From assembly GCA_014871385.1 (NCBI GenBank), contig CM026433.1:7430740-7494739 (forward strand): a DNA stretch of 64,000 nt, written 5' to 3'. Under the pieces are notes generated by a model that searched no databases, was not told where the DNA came from, and saw nothing but the letters and a program-made list of their open reading frames with translations. Source of the DNA: Ceratodon purpureus. Lineage: Eukaryota; Streptophyta; Bryopsida; Pseudoditrichales; Ditrichaceae. Made by a program: the position numbers and the translations under genes. This document shows, piece after piece, positions 11,981-21,812 of the stretch (the first letter of the stretch is position 1; every line of letters starts with the position of its first letter).

Positions 11981-12685
11981 TTAAGTATCTCCTGTCAACA
12001 GTAATGTAGTAAATGGTGGATAAGTCTCGGTGGATGCAGGTACGGTGAAGTAAAGCATGATAACGATGGAGTTTTCCTCTCGATTAATATCCCAGGATGT
12101 TATCGGTGTACAACATTCGCAGCATGGGCAACACCGTAGACGTGTTTTTCTGGTGCAGCTCAGGAGGTGAGTTATGACCTCTTCCATACCCCTGTTGAAG
12201 AAGCGGTTTGAAAAGGTTTGTGTTGAACTATTGCGGACATGCTCGGAACACATGTCTTTCGAATATCCGATCTCTTTCACAGCGTCATATGTAATTGAAA
12301 AGTAATGTTCAACAAATGATTCTAGGGCTTGCCCCAATGTCCCAGGACGTGAACTAAGGTGGCTATCATAGTACCCCAGTATTGACGGGATGAATTTGCC
12401 AGGAACATGATGCTTTCTTGATGCAACATTGGGATTAATGTGACCAGGATCTGTGTGAGACATACTCTTCACTCCTCCGTGGCCTATCAACTCTACATTA
12501 TCCGTCCACTCTCATGGAGGAAGAACCAATGGAGAAAGTAGGTGTTCGCCATCATCAGTTTGAAAAAGACCATCCCTGAAAGGCGATGCTTCAGGTATGT
12601 ATGGGATACCAGTCTTCATGGAAAGAGTTGGATTTTGTTTTTCCCTTCGACATGCGAGAGAATGTGACTGACGTGAATGAAGCAT
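11981..12685 (-). pseudogene. Broken unknown gene: 235-codon frame with one internal TGA
   Basis: A frame opens at ATG 12,685 (M-L-H-S-R-Q-S-H-S), runs 57 codons to a TGA at 12,514-12,512, and continues in the same frame for 177 more codons to 11,981. The downstream part includes L-G-Y-Y-D-S-H-L and F-V-E-H-Y-F-S-I-T-Y-D and a cysteine-rich C-C-P-C-C-E-C-C-T-P cluster. The length of the frame on both sides of one stop suggests a disabled gene. I do not recognise the family, and chance openness cannot be ruled out. Another minus-strand frame at 11,719-11,976 (MAFTERLPQRSSEV...) follows in a shifted frame and may be more of the same relic. Confidence 0.35.
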
Positions 12686-13574
12686 GTTGCAGTTGCTTCA
12701 GGTGAAGCACGAACTACTGAACTTAGGGAGGAGTATTTTGCAGATCTTTCCCAGTGGTGGGACAATAGAGTAGAAAAAGTATCACTAGGACTACCTGTCA
12801 GTTGATAACCGAAAGTCGATGCAAGGAATTCGAGAATATTTCTTGCTTGTACAAGCTTTTGGGCACTCTACGGAAACCTCAAGAGTAGAGTTTGTTCTTC
12901 GCATGTTAGGAGTGAGTGAATGCCAATTGGGTCATTCGGAATACATTCTTGACTGATTGAACAAGGTAGGAATTAAATATACTTAGATTTTCCATGCCTG
13001 ACCATATTGGGCTGTGGTGACTGCAGAGGAATCCCAGCTCACCCGGCTTTAAACACATGATGACAAGGAAAGGACTCTGGATAGATGGCTAGTATTCTCC
13101 AGCATGGGTTAAGTGACGGCTCGACACGGTACGTGAGGGCAAATTGCAATCTCATGCTGGTTATCCTTGCAGAGACTTGGAAGACACTCAACAACCAAGT
13201 CCCTATTGGTATGAGCATGTAACTCCATGAATTGATCAGCTGTCTCCTATCCTTGATGACAAGAGGTAGGTGTAACGATTGTCTTTGCCTTAGATGAATG
13301 TTAGATGGATGTCAAACTCACTTAGGTGTTGCCAAGATTTTGTGACTTAGGAATAGTATGCTTGTAAGAAATGTGAAGATTACAGATGGATGCAATTGCA
13401 GTAGTATTGTCTGGAAGGTTTGTTCTCACGCAGAATTTGTTGATGATTCAGGTTACCCAAGGAGAGCAACGAGAAAAGAAACACTTCGTCTAATAGTGCA
13501 AGAGAGCTGAGACGAATTGTTTAAGGTGGTTTTGAAAGCAGGCGTAGACAAATGCCAAGTGCTACGAATGACTA
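12686..13574. other. No gene seen
   Basis: Mixed-composition DNA between the broken gene and the second TA-flanked element. There is no frame of useful length on either strand. It may be further decayed sequence of the upstream relic. Confidence 0.45.
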
Positions 13575-13975
13575 AGGTATACACACCCATGAGGGATCAC
13601 TTACCCATGACTGATATGTAGGTTCCCCCATTCCAGAGCAATGAGAAACCAGTAAAGCATAATTGATGAAACAGTAGAATTAGGATGCATCCTCCAATAG
13701 AATGCCTCTGTGAGTGTGACGGAATCAAGTAGTCATATGTTTGTTCACTAATCTGAGTATGATCGGTCATTGGTACACCTGTATGTCAGTCATGGGTAAC
13801 CCTAACTTTTGGACTAAAAAATTTGTAGAAATTTGAAATTTACTGAATTAATTTTGAAAAAATGCTCATTCTTCATGAACCTTATGATACTACGCACGAA
13901 AAATAACTCCTTATCGAAAACCCAAGATTTACTATGCTGAAATGCTTAAGTGATCGGTCATAGGTGTGTATACCT
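13575..13975. mobile_element. TA-flanked MITE-like inverted-repeat element (copy 2)
   Basis: The left end reads AGGTATACACACCCATGA, the reverse complement of the right end reads AGGTATACACACCTATGA, and both continue to GATCACTTA. TA borders each side (13,573-13,574 and 13,976-13,977). The element is 401 bp with no ORF. A GATATGTAGG phrase near the left end is shared with the interior of the element at 968-1,398, which suggests the two belong to one family or a pair of related families. Confidence 0.7.
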
Positions 13976-13977
13976 TA

Positions 13978-15018
13978 CACAAGGCCAACCGACCAGAGAT
14001 TTTATTTTTTCAGCTAATAATATCCCAATTGCTACACCCGAAATAATATAGTAGCTCATTTTCATGAAGACTTCGTTGAAATCTGAAAGGAAGAAATAGC
14101 CTTGAAATACTCCAGAAATATTACTTGAATAGCTAATTTTAACAAGTTACTGCCTAAGTATAATCACGGTAACACCAAGTATCACCCGAATATCACCACA
14201 ATATCTTGGAAACATTGGCTACATGAGAAAGTTGAAAAATAAAAATCGCCGCAACCGACAGCTTGGCCCAATGTAATTAAGCAGGATATAAAATTCAAAT
14301 GGGTTCCGAAATGGGAGTCTGTGCCCAGAAATCACTCGGTGATTCTGGACCTTATAGATACTAATGTTATTAATGAATTCAAGAGTACGACTCTGTGAGC
14401 AACCCGGAGGTTATCCCTGCAGGAATCCTGAAACTAATTTGGCGCTCCAGGCACGTTGTCTAATGTTGTAATTTGTCTGCAGCCCATAATCAGTTGACCG
14501 GGAATTGCCTGTATGAAAATGTCTGTATGGAATTTGTTCTGGTTAACCCTTGAGCAAATTAACGACTTCACAAGTCTGATGTCCAATAATGTTGCTTCCT
14601 TTGAGGGTGATAACTACTTAAATCCTTGAAGCAAACCAGACTTGGATCATTGTTGGTGGAGCAGTACAACAAGGTGAGGCATCTCCTATGTACGTGTGTA
14701 GAAACTAAAACGTGTTCGTCCTTGTTGAGTTGCTATGATCGAAGGTGTAGGATCATCATTTAACTCTTGCCCCCAAGTTCCCAATTGTCAATGATTTCTT
14801 TATTGATTGATTGGTCATGCACCTTGTCGAGATGGTTAAGTTAAAAGCAAGGTAGAGCAAACGTTCTAGGGATTAGTTTTAGCATAACTTTAGTGGTGAG
14901 GCCTCGATGCATGCATATCTGCCCGTGGTCGAAGACCGTCCAGTATTTAAGCTCAATGACGTGATCACTGGACATCGAATTCAAGTACAGCAAGCTAGCG
15001 CCGGATCGAGGTCCAAAC
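13978..15018. other. No gene seen; right end is probable 5' region of the ankyrin gene
   Basis: No coding frame. The last 100 bp or so, upstream of the ATG at 15,019, would be the 5' UTR of the ankyrin/PGG gene. A TATTTAAG at about 14,944 is a possible TATA-like element, which I cannot confirm. Confidence 0.4.
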
Positions 15019-16320
15019 ATGAATACCGTGTCTCCGAGCGCAATCTTGCAGTTCGCGGCGAAGGGAAACCATGAGCAATTTAAGGAACATATGGAGCGTC
15101 ATCTTCTGGACATCAGAGAACCAGAAATCTACGCAGAGCAAGGCAGCCGCGAGGTCCTGGTTCACGTGTACTACGGCAGAACTCCTCTCCATTTGGCCGC
15201 AATGCATGGCCACCTCGAGATTATAAAACTTATACTCTGCTCACCCCGGATCTCAGTCCAGATTGTGAACGCCAGGGACCACTTTGGCTACACGCCTTTG
15301 CACTTAGCCGTCAGGTCAATAGCCGTCAGGTCAGATTGCCAAAGCGCTGTACAGGCTGTGAGGCTGTTGACGAATTCCGGATGGTTGCTTCCCGACAGAC
15401 TCATCGCAGCTACGTGTAATGGATCAGACTGCGAGCTGGAGCACCAGTGCGGCCTACAGTATGGGTCCTGCAAGGACGAAGATGACTTCGAGTACGAAGG
15501 CTACACTCCTCTTCACGTCGCAGTTTTTGCAGGGAAGATCCAAATTGTTCAACTGCTGCTGCGGCGAATCGGTAACATTGCAACTGGATTGGACCCTGTC
15601 AGCATCCATGCCATCACGTGGCGGGGCAAGACACCTTTGGACATTGCATACGAGAAACAATGGACGCACATTGTGGAGTTGATTGAAAGCTCCGACTTGG
15701 CCTGGATGCAGTCGGAGCGGGAAAGGAACGCGAATTCTGTGAATGCCATCCTTGTGGGCGCTGCGCTTGTTGTGGCAGTGACGTTTAATTGCTGGCAGCA
15801 GCCGCCTCTAGGCATCCCGGACTCGGCTGCAAATGTTTACTCGCATGCGGAGGCCGAGGATCGAACGAAGCTGACTGCGATGTTCTTCATGAGTGTTTCA
15901 CCAGCCTTCACTTTCTCGGTGGCGGCCCTGGTGGTCGGCACTCTAGCAATCATGCCCTCGAAAGGCGCGGATCTGAAGAAGGAGGTGAAGCATTTGAGGT
16001 CGGCGGTGCGGAAGGCGTCGTCTTTTCTGATCATCGCTATACTGTTTCTTATAGTGGGTTTTCATTTGGGGGGTGCTCTTGTTTACGAAGTCGTTGCCTT
16101 CGCAGAGCTTGGTTGGTTTTCTGTTGCGGCTAACCATATAGTCCACAACATTCCTTTCCTCTGTCTAGTTTACATCTTTTGGTTGGTTTTCAAAATGAAG
16201 CGGGTGTATGGGTGGATTATACGTTCTCTAGTGCTAGTAATAGGGACTATAGCCACCACAATTCATGTCCTAGAATATGTTGGGCATCTGAGAGTGTTAT
16301 TGTTAGGGACCACGCCCTAG
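15019..16320 (+). CDS. Ankyrin-repeat protein with PGG domain and multiple membrane spans
   Basis: A single-exon protein of 433 residues. The N-terminal half carries ankyrin repeats, seen in the G-R-T-P-L-H-L-A-A-M-H-G-H-L-E-I-I-K-L-I-L, G-Y-T-P-L-H-L-A-V and G-Y-T-P-L-H-V-A-V-F-A-G-K-I-Q-I-V-Q-L-L-L blocks plus a degenerate repeat before residue 230 (G-K-T-P-L-D-I-A-Y). The PGG domain starts near residue 235 (E-R-E-R-N-A-N-S-V-N-A-I-L-V-G-A-A-L-V-V-A-V-T-F) with P-P-L-G-I-P-D in the place of the P-G-G motif. Three or four further hydrophobic spans follow. This is the layout of the ACD6/ITN1-type plant family, membrane proteins linked to defence and stress signalling. The partner of this member is unknown. 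There is no internal stop. The neighbours give no functional hint. Confidence 0.88.
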   Translation: MNTVSPSAILQFAAKGNHEQFKEHMERHLLDIREPEIYAEQGSREVLVHVYYGRTPLHLAAMHGHLEIIKLILCSPRISVQIVNARDHFGYTPLHLAVRSIAVRSDCQSAVQAVRLLTNSGWLLPDRLIAATCNGSDCELEHQCGLQYGSCKDEDDFEYEGYTPLHVAVFAGKIQIVQLLLRRIGNIATGLDPVSIHAITWRGKTPLDIAYEKQWTHIVELIESSDLAWMQSERERNANSVNAILVGAALVVAVTFNCWQQPPLGIPDSAANVYSHAEAEDRTKLTAMFFMSVSPAFTFSVAALVVGTLAIMPSKGADLKKEVKHLRSAVRKASSFLIIAILFLIVGFHLGGALVYEVVAFAELGWFSVAANHIVHNIPFLCLVYIFWLVFKMKRVYGWIIRSLVLVIGTIATTIHVLEYVGHLRVLLLGTTP

Positions 16321-17332
16321 GTTGCTAGAAGGCCTTGGGCGCTGTGCTATCTCAAGCTCAAGCAGAGGTAACCCACTGAAATGGTGAAGGGGGGACTCAC
16401 TGTTCTTTTGCAGACAGGCTTCAGTACTGGCCATCCACGTGAGTGAGATAGGGAGGCGAAGTAGAACACCTTGCGATGTAGAATATGTTCAGGAGATGAA
16501 AACATTAGCTCACAGTGTCGAAACAATCAAATGTTGCCGATTCGCAACAAAAGTGTACACAAGATCCTTCACTAGTACTAGTGCAGTTTGAAATGAACAG
16601 GTTTTCCAAAATTTCAACAGATTCTCATGAATTCACTGCTTGCCTGCGTTGACTACAAGAATGTGCTGAAAATAATTGCAAGTAGAGAAGCTGCCACAAG
16701 GCAAACCAACGTAAGGTCTGAAATTGAATGAATTGCAAAAGGGTCTTAGACGCTGTAGAAAACTAGTTTAAATCACCACTACATCCAGTTGGTGCAGTTG
16801 CAAGCCACGGTCAATTTGTTTGGAACAACTTAGAAAAACCCGCCCGATTGAGAAATCCAGAATCATGCGAGGGCCGACCGTGGATGCACACCTGCAGAAG
16901 AAGCGAGATAGAAACTGTGCCCCAGCATTTAGTCCAATTCCAAGCTGTGCACAGAGAAACTAATCGGCAGCATGCGAGCGACTTCAAGGTACAAATTAAG
17001 CCCTACTCATGGCTTCAAAATGGCGAGAATGATAAGAATCCGCACACTTGGAAAATTTAAGAACTCATTTGAGAATTCATTTGAGAACTATTACGTTTTC
17101 TTGCTCTCCCACTTCCCCTCCCGTCGGTGGCCATCTCCCCCACCGTTCCACAGTTTTCCTCAGCCGAGCTGATCTTGGCCCTCCTTGCCTGTGAACAGTG
17201 CCGCCAACCTGACATGTTGACGCTGCCTTCTTCAACACGAGGTCTCCTGTTGTCGTTAAAAATGTAATCATCGGCTCGTTACCTGTGAACATTGTCTCGT
17301 TCCAGCCTTCGCCTGGTGTTCCTCGATCCACT
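16321..17332. other. No gene seen
   Basis: This begins with the probable 3' UTR of the ankyrin gene. The rest holds only short open frames without protein-like features. Confidence 0.45.
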
Positions 17333-17593
17333 TCACTTATCACTTCGGTCACGATCCTGGTCTCGATCTCGTCCATGGTAACGTCGTTTCCGGTCCCGGT
17401 CCCAAGGTTTCGCTCGACCGAAGCCTGATGATGAGGGGCCACCATAAGTACCAGAAGTTGCGGTGTTGGCACTTGTTGTAGACCGTGTAGATGCAGACAC
17501 GAATGCAGCTGCTGAGGTTGCAGCAGTTGGAGTTGTAGGCCGAGACTTTGTTGCAGACTTGCGTCCACCAAAATCACTGTTTGCTCGAGCTGC
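17333..17593 (-). pseudogene. Possible remnant of an RD-rich (RNA-binding-like) protein
   Basis: In a stop-to-stop minus-strand frame without an ATG, the translation is low-complexity but protein-like: a serine/threonine/alanine-rich stretch (R-P-T-T-P-T-A-A-T-S-A-A-A), then G-P-S-S-S-G-F-G-R-A-K-P-W-D-R-D-R-K-R-R and an R-D-R-D-Q-D-R-D-R tail. Such arginine-aspartate dipeptide runs are typical of splicing and RNA-processing proteins. The longer 166-codon frame that overlaps it has no such character. With only 86 codons and no splice context, this could be a decayed exon or chance. Confidence 0.25.
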
Positions 17594-18579
17594 TCAGTTC
17601 CTTTCCTGACCTGAACCCTGCTGTTCCTCCCTTTCTAGTTCTCAATATCTCTATTGCGGGCGACTGCCGACACATTACGTGATGTGTCGTCAAGGGAGGC
17701 GAGAGAGAGCCTACCAAAAGAACAAATTTATTTGTGGTGACTGGAAACATACAGAGTCTTTATTGCTGCGACAAGACAATGGGCAACGAATGAGTCTTTA
17801 CAGAGTCTTTTGCAAGCATTTTCATGTCTTTTGTACGAGTTCTGCACATGAACAATAACAGCCCCCACGACCCTCCTAATGAATTGAGCAATTTTGAAGC
17901 AATCTCAATGGATATTTCTAGACCAAGTGAGTCTATACCTTAATAGCAAGGTATGAAATTGTTACCAGTGACAGCCATGGCCAATTTCGATCGCCCATAT
18001 CCCATACCCAAACAATGTTAATATTCAATTATAAATAAACTAGTACTTACCTATGTCCTTCAGACATGGACCAAAAAGAAAGTTAACTTAAAATTAAGTG
18101 TGCTCGTTTTTTATACATCTATACATGCTCATTATTTATATATGCCCGTTCTTTATATACCGGTTTATTATATGCCCGTTTTTTTTTTTTTTTAAGGTAA
18201 GTAAATGTTGCTTTTACATTTATGGACACTATTTTGTTTTTTATTTTTATATATGCCTATGTTTTTTAGTATGTATATAGTCACAAAAACATAAAAGCTA
18301 GCAAGCAAGCTCATTCGACAATCTTCGGTGCAAATCCACGAAGCAGCAGGTGATAATAAGAAATCTAGCACTTGAATTAAAGATCACTTAAGTGCAACCT
18401 TCTGCCAAATTTGATCAGAAGTAAGCACACAATCCTAAACCCTAAATAGTATTAGGCTAGTGGACTAACTAGTACAATAGTAGGCTAGTATTCCGCTAGA
18501 TCTTGTTAGCCATGTGGACCAACATAGGTTTTATGTCATTGAGCTCCTTCTGGATATGCTGTTGGTGCTCCTTTTGAAT
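17594..18579. other. No gene seen; T-rich low-complexity block at 18,098-18,290
   Basis: The block near 18,110-18,190 repeats the words TATATGCCCGTT and TTTATATACCGG in a degenerate way and includes a poly-T run. It is low-complexity DNA, not coding. The segment 18,500-18,579 extends the reading frame of the next gene past its stop codon (see that entry). Confidence 0.45.
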
Positions 18580-19212
18580 CTATTTGTCCTCCTTAATGCC
18601 TTCTTTAATTTCTTTCAATTCTTGTTTAATTTCCTTCATACTGTTTTTTATATCAATCTGGTCAATCTGAATGTGGGAAGTTATGACAAACAAAGCATCC
18701 AATTGAACTTGGAGGGACTTAATAGCCTGCTTCATCTTCTGGTTGTTGATGGCAACTTCCACCCCGACGACTGCCGCCACTCCCGAGAGAAATTTGAACT
18801 TGTCCCTATAGTATTGCTGGACAACAAAAGCACTCATCAGCAAACACACGCAAACCTAAACCTCGAATTATCAATGCCAGATCCGATTGGCTAAAAGCAT
18901 AACTTACCTCCACTTTTATGAACTGTGGAATAGAATCAGAAACTGTGCAGAATGTCCTTGCGGCACGGACAGCACAAAGTTGCTTAACGACACGTAAAGC
19001 TATAGCTAAAAGAGATCCAAAAGACGAATGCCAAACACACAAGAAGAAAGAAGAAGAAACTCACTCCACCAAGGCGCGACACCCTTGACAATGATTGCCG
19101 CATCGAAGATAATGACTACCACACCGAAGACAATGGCTGCCGCACCGAAGACAATGACTGCCGCATCGCACCACTCATCACTCGAAGCCTTCCTAGGTTT
19201 CTTGCGTATCAT
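18580..19212 (-). CDS. Small three-exon gene: heptapeptide-repeat membrane segment plus coiled coil
   Basis: Exons 19,212-19,065, 19,005-18,908 and 18,816-18,580 join through two good GT-AG introns (donors GTGAGT and GTAAGT; phases 1 and 0) to a 160-residue protein. The N-terminus is basic (M-I-R-K-K-P-R-K), followed by four tandem 7-residue units (A-A-V-I-V-F-G, A-A-A-I-V-F-G, V-V-V-I-I-F-D, A-A-I-I-V-K-G) that form a hydrophobic, membrane-like segment. The C-terminus is a predicted coiled coil (K-N-S-M-K-E-I-K-Q-E-L-K-E-I-K-E-G-I). After the TAG at 18,582 the same frame continues for 27 charged codons to a second TAG, so the stop may be a recent truncation. I do not recognise the family. 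Confidence 0.6.
19074..19168. repeat. 21-bp tandem repeat coding the heptapeptide units
   Basis: About four units of the form (A/G)CCGCA-(C/T)CGAAGA(C/T)AATG(A/G)CT follow each other. On the minus strand each encodes one 7-residue hydrophobic unit of the small membrane protein. The period is a multiple of three, so changes in copy number would lengthen or shorten the hydrophobic segment without breaking the frame. Confidence 0.65.
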
Positions 19213-19337
19213 ATCGAGGTCGTGACTACGTTAAGGCCTGTCTAGAAAGGAGAGCGCTCCTGCCTGTCAACAATTACTTAAGTTCTTTAAGGTATTTTTA
19301 TGTATATTCATAAGTAAAGAATTAAAAGAACATTTAA

Positions 19338-20153
19338 CTCCTAAAGGCCCATTGTCCTAGAATGGGCTTTTTTTAAATTTGGGCAGGTTCCTAGAATTCC
19401 AATTTAATTCCTAAATTGTTGAAAAAAATAATTTAGGTAGGCATTTTGAAGAGGTTTATGCAGAACTTTTTTTAATTTTTTTTAACATACTGAAAAAAAA
19501 ATTATGGGGTTTTGAGTGTCAAAAGCTGCATTCAGCCAAACTTCGGGCAAGCTCACAGCCACTGTCAATGCAGCAAATTCTGCCCAAAATTGCCAAAATC
19601 TGCCCAAAATTGAGATTTTGATATTTTTCAAAAATAAAGATTTCTATGTATAGAGAAGGCAGTAGAGCATGTTCCCACCGTTCCAATTTTCAATCCAATT
19701 TTTTTTCATATGCTGTTTTTATTGTCAAAAAACGGCCTTTGTTTGTAAATTTCAGTATACCCCCTAGCGGAAAATGATTTTTTTGGCAACCTTCCACAAC
19801 TTTTCTTGAATATTATTTTTTTAAACACAATTAGCTAACTCAATCTTCTTTGACGTGCATCAAAACCCCCAAAATCCATAATGCAAAAAAATGGTTATTT
19901 GGGCCTTCAAAACTCTGCTGATCCCTTTTAGCGCAGGAAAAAAAACTTGTTTTTCAACTTTGAACGTTATGATCTTGCAATTGGTGAGGAATGAGTGTGT
20001 AAGATTTGGTCAGCATGTAGACATAGAAGTTAGCTACAAGATCTTACGGTTAGATGTACTAATTAAGACCCCAAGTTTGCAAAATCCACCTTGCTTTGAA
20101 GAGGGGCTGTTTTCAGGCAGTTTTGATGAAAAACACCCTTGGGCGTTTAGGGG
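19338..20153. mobile_element. TTAA-flanked piggyBac-like non-autonomous element (copy 1)
   Basis: The element is bordered by TTAA on both sides (19,334-19,337 and 20,154-20,157). Its ends are short inverted repeats (CTCCTAAAGG at the left; CCCCTAAACG as reverse complement of the right). TTAA target duplication with CCC-starting ends is the hallmark of piggyBac elements. The 816-bp interior matches 55,497-56,345 in the opposite orientation over its whole length. The only open frame (19,891-20,157) is shared in part with copy 2 but shows no transposase features, so the element is non-autonomous. Confidence 0.75.
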
Positions 20154-20157
20154 TTAA

Positions 20158-21695
20158 AATAAACTATATAGGAATGTAAAAGTAAAGAAAGTAAACGTAA
20201 AGAAACTTCAAGTTTACTTTTACATAATTTAAGATGTGTTTTTTGCTGTATGTACTTCGAAGAGCTGATGGTAAAGAACCACCTTGGGTTTAAAGCCGAG
20301 CAATGGTTTCCTGCAATCCAGGAGCTTCTCTTCAGAAATGAAGCGGGCGTTTAATTTTGCAGGTAAATTTGCAGGTAATTTTGCAGACCTGTTGAGCTTG
20401 AAGTAAGCCTTCTGTAGAGACGCCTGGGGAGGATCAGCCCCTACACTCGTACCCTCGCGGGATGGAGTGTGGGCGTCATCCGACCCCCCCACATCCTAAC
20501 TCGGGTTACATCTGCTGCGTTCCCGTATTACGTTCCCCGGGTTCCCGCGTTCGCATCCCGCCTCCCGCCTCCTCCCGCCTCCTCCCGCCTCCCGCTTCCT
20601 CCCGCCTCCAGCTCGGAGCTCCATCGCCGCCCCGTCGCCCTGCTGGTCGTCGACCTCGACCTGAGAATCCTGCTCGCGCAGGCCGCCGTGCTCACGCCCC
20701 ACGCTCTGCCGCCCTGCTCACGCCCCGCGCTCTGTTGCCCTGCCCTCGCAGTCGCCCTGGTCGCCCCTCCTGAACATCACTTTCTACAGCTTGCTATGAA
20801 CAACAGCTAGCTTACTCCCCACTTAACGACACCAGATAGCAGATGAGGGTTCCCCACACTCGTTGTTCTCATTTTGGTGAAGTTGTCGTCGGACTTGCCG
20901 ACTCTCAAACTGCGCAACTACTTTGTCAGACCTTGGAACTCGGTGAGTTTTCACTACACTCCTAGCTTGTTGCATTGTGATTGCGGAGCTGTGTAGAGTT
21001 TGACTCGAGTTTGCTCCAGGTTGATGCAGGACTTGGTTCTCTGTGTAAGGGTTAAGGCGAGGCTCGAACTGTAAAATGATTGATTCCTCTATTGCATTTC
21101 CTGCTGGATTGATGACCTTGTTAGGGAAACCCAATGTTGCTATTATGATACTTCCTGAAGTTACTGCCGCAAACAAGGACGCAGATTGCCATTGTGACTG
21201 TAATTGAACGTCTCTGTTTCGTGTTTCTCTCTCGATTCAGTTGTGTCCTTCCACATGCTTTTCAGTTGGAAATAATTTGGTTTCATTGTTAGGGCTAGTC
21301 TTATTGAAGTGGATCACACATGTTGAACTTCGTGAACAGTCACAAAGAGTTGTTCCGGTTGTTGCCTCAGCTTGATCCGATCCAGCTAATTGGGATTTCA
21401 GTTCTGCCTGCCATTTCCTTAGAGATTATGCTGACGGTAAATTCGCATCGTATTGGACTATTGACAGCAAAGAGGATTAGTTTCAAGGCCGCAGCGTATC
21501 AATGCAATACATAGCACATCAAATAATGAAAATCATAAGCATTATCAAAGAAGCCTAAGTTGATAAATTATTAAATTGCAAAGAGAAAAAAAATGGAAAG
21601 GATATGCACACAAGAATAATCATGCCTACACAAAAGGATGCACCTTCATAATTGAGCAATACCCATCATGAAGCCCAAACAAGACTTATCATGAG
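20158..21695. other. No gene supported; GC-rich low-complexity block at 20,500-20,780
   Basis: At 20,558-20,640 the words CCTCCCGCCT and CCTCCCGCTT repeat in tandem, and overlapping open frames of about 100 codons there are compositional. The minus-strand frames at 20,229-20,492 and 20,823-21,176 lack an ATG start and known motifs. From about 21,530 the AT-rich satellite with the word CCCATCATGA begins. Confidence 0.45.
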
Positions 21696-21708
21696 AACTT
21701 GAAATTTT
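21696..21708. repeat. LINE target-site duplication, 3' side
   Basis: AACTTGAAATTTT directly beside the LINE poly(A) tract (T-run on the plus strand). The same 13 bases occur at 28,115-28,127 next to the LINE 5' end. Confidence 0.9.
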
Positions 21709-21812
21709 ATTTTTTTTTTTTTTTTTGAAGCAAATGAAGAGAAATTCATTGCAAGAAAAACCAGTACAAACCCTCATCAGACAAAACGTCCAGGGTAGAG
21801 AGAGAACAAGAG

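Noticed and set aside
17077..17577. 166-codon minus-strand frame
   Set aside because: Leucine/glutamine-rich low-complexity translation with no motif; the other frame over the same DNA (17,333-17,593) is more protein-like.
18514..18894. 126-codon plus-strand frame
   Set aside because: It is the antisense of the small three-exon gene, which has clean splice sites.
20462..20810. Two overlapping plus-strand frames of 103 and 113 codons
   Set aside because: They arise from CCTCCCGCCT-type tandem repeats and a GC-rich block; no domain.
20229..21176. Minus-strand frames of 87 and 117 codons
   Set aside because: They begin with GTG or TTG, have no splice context and no recognisable motif.
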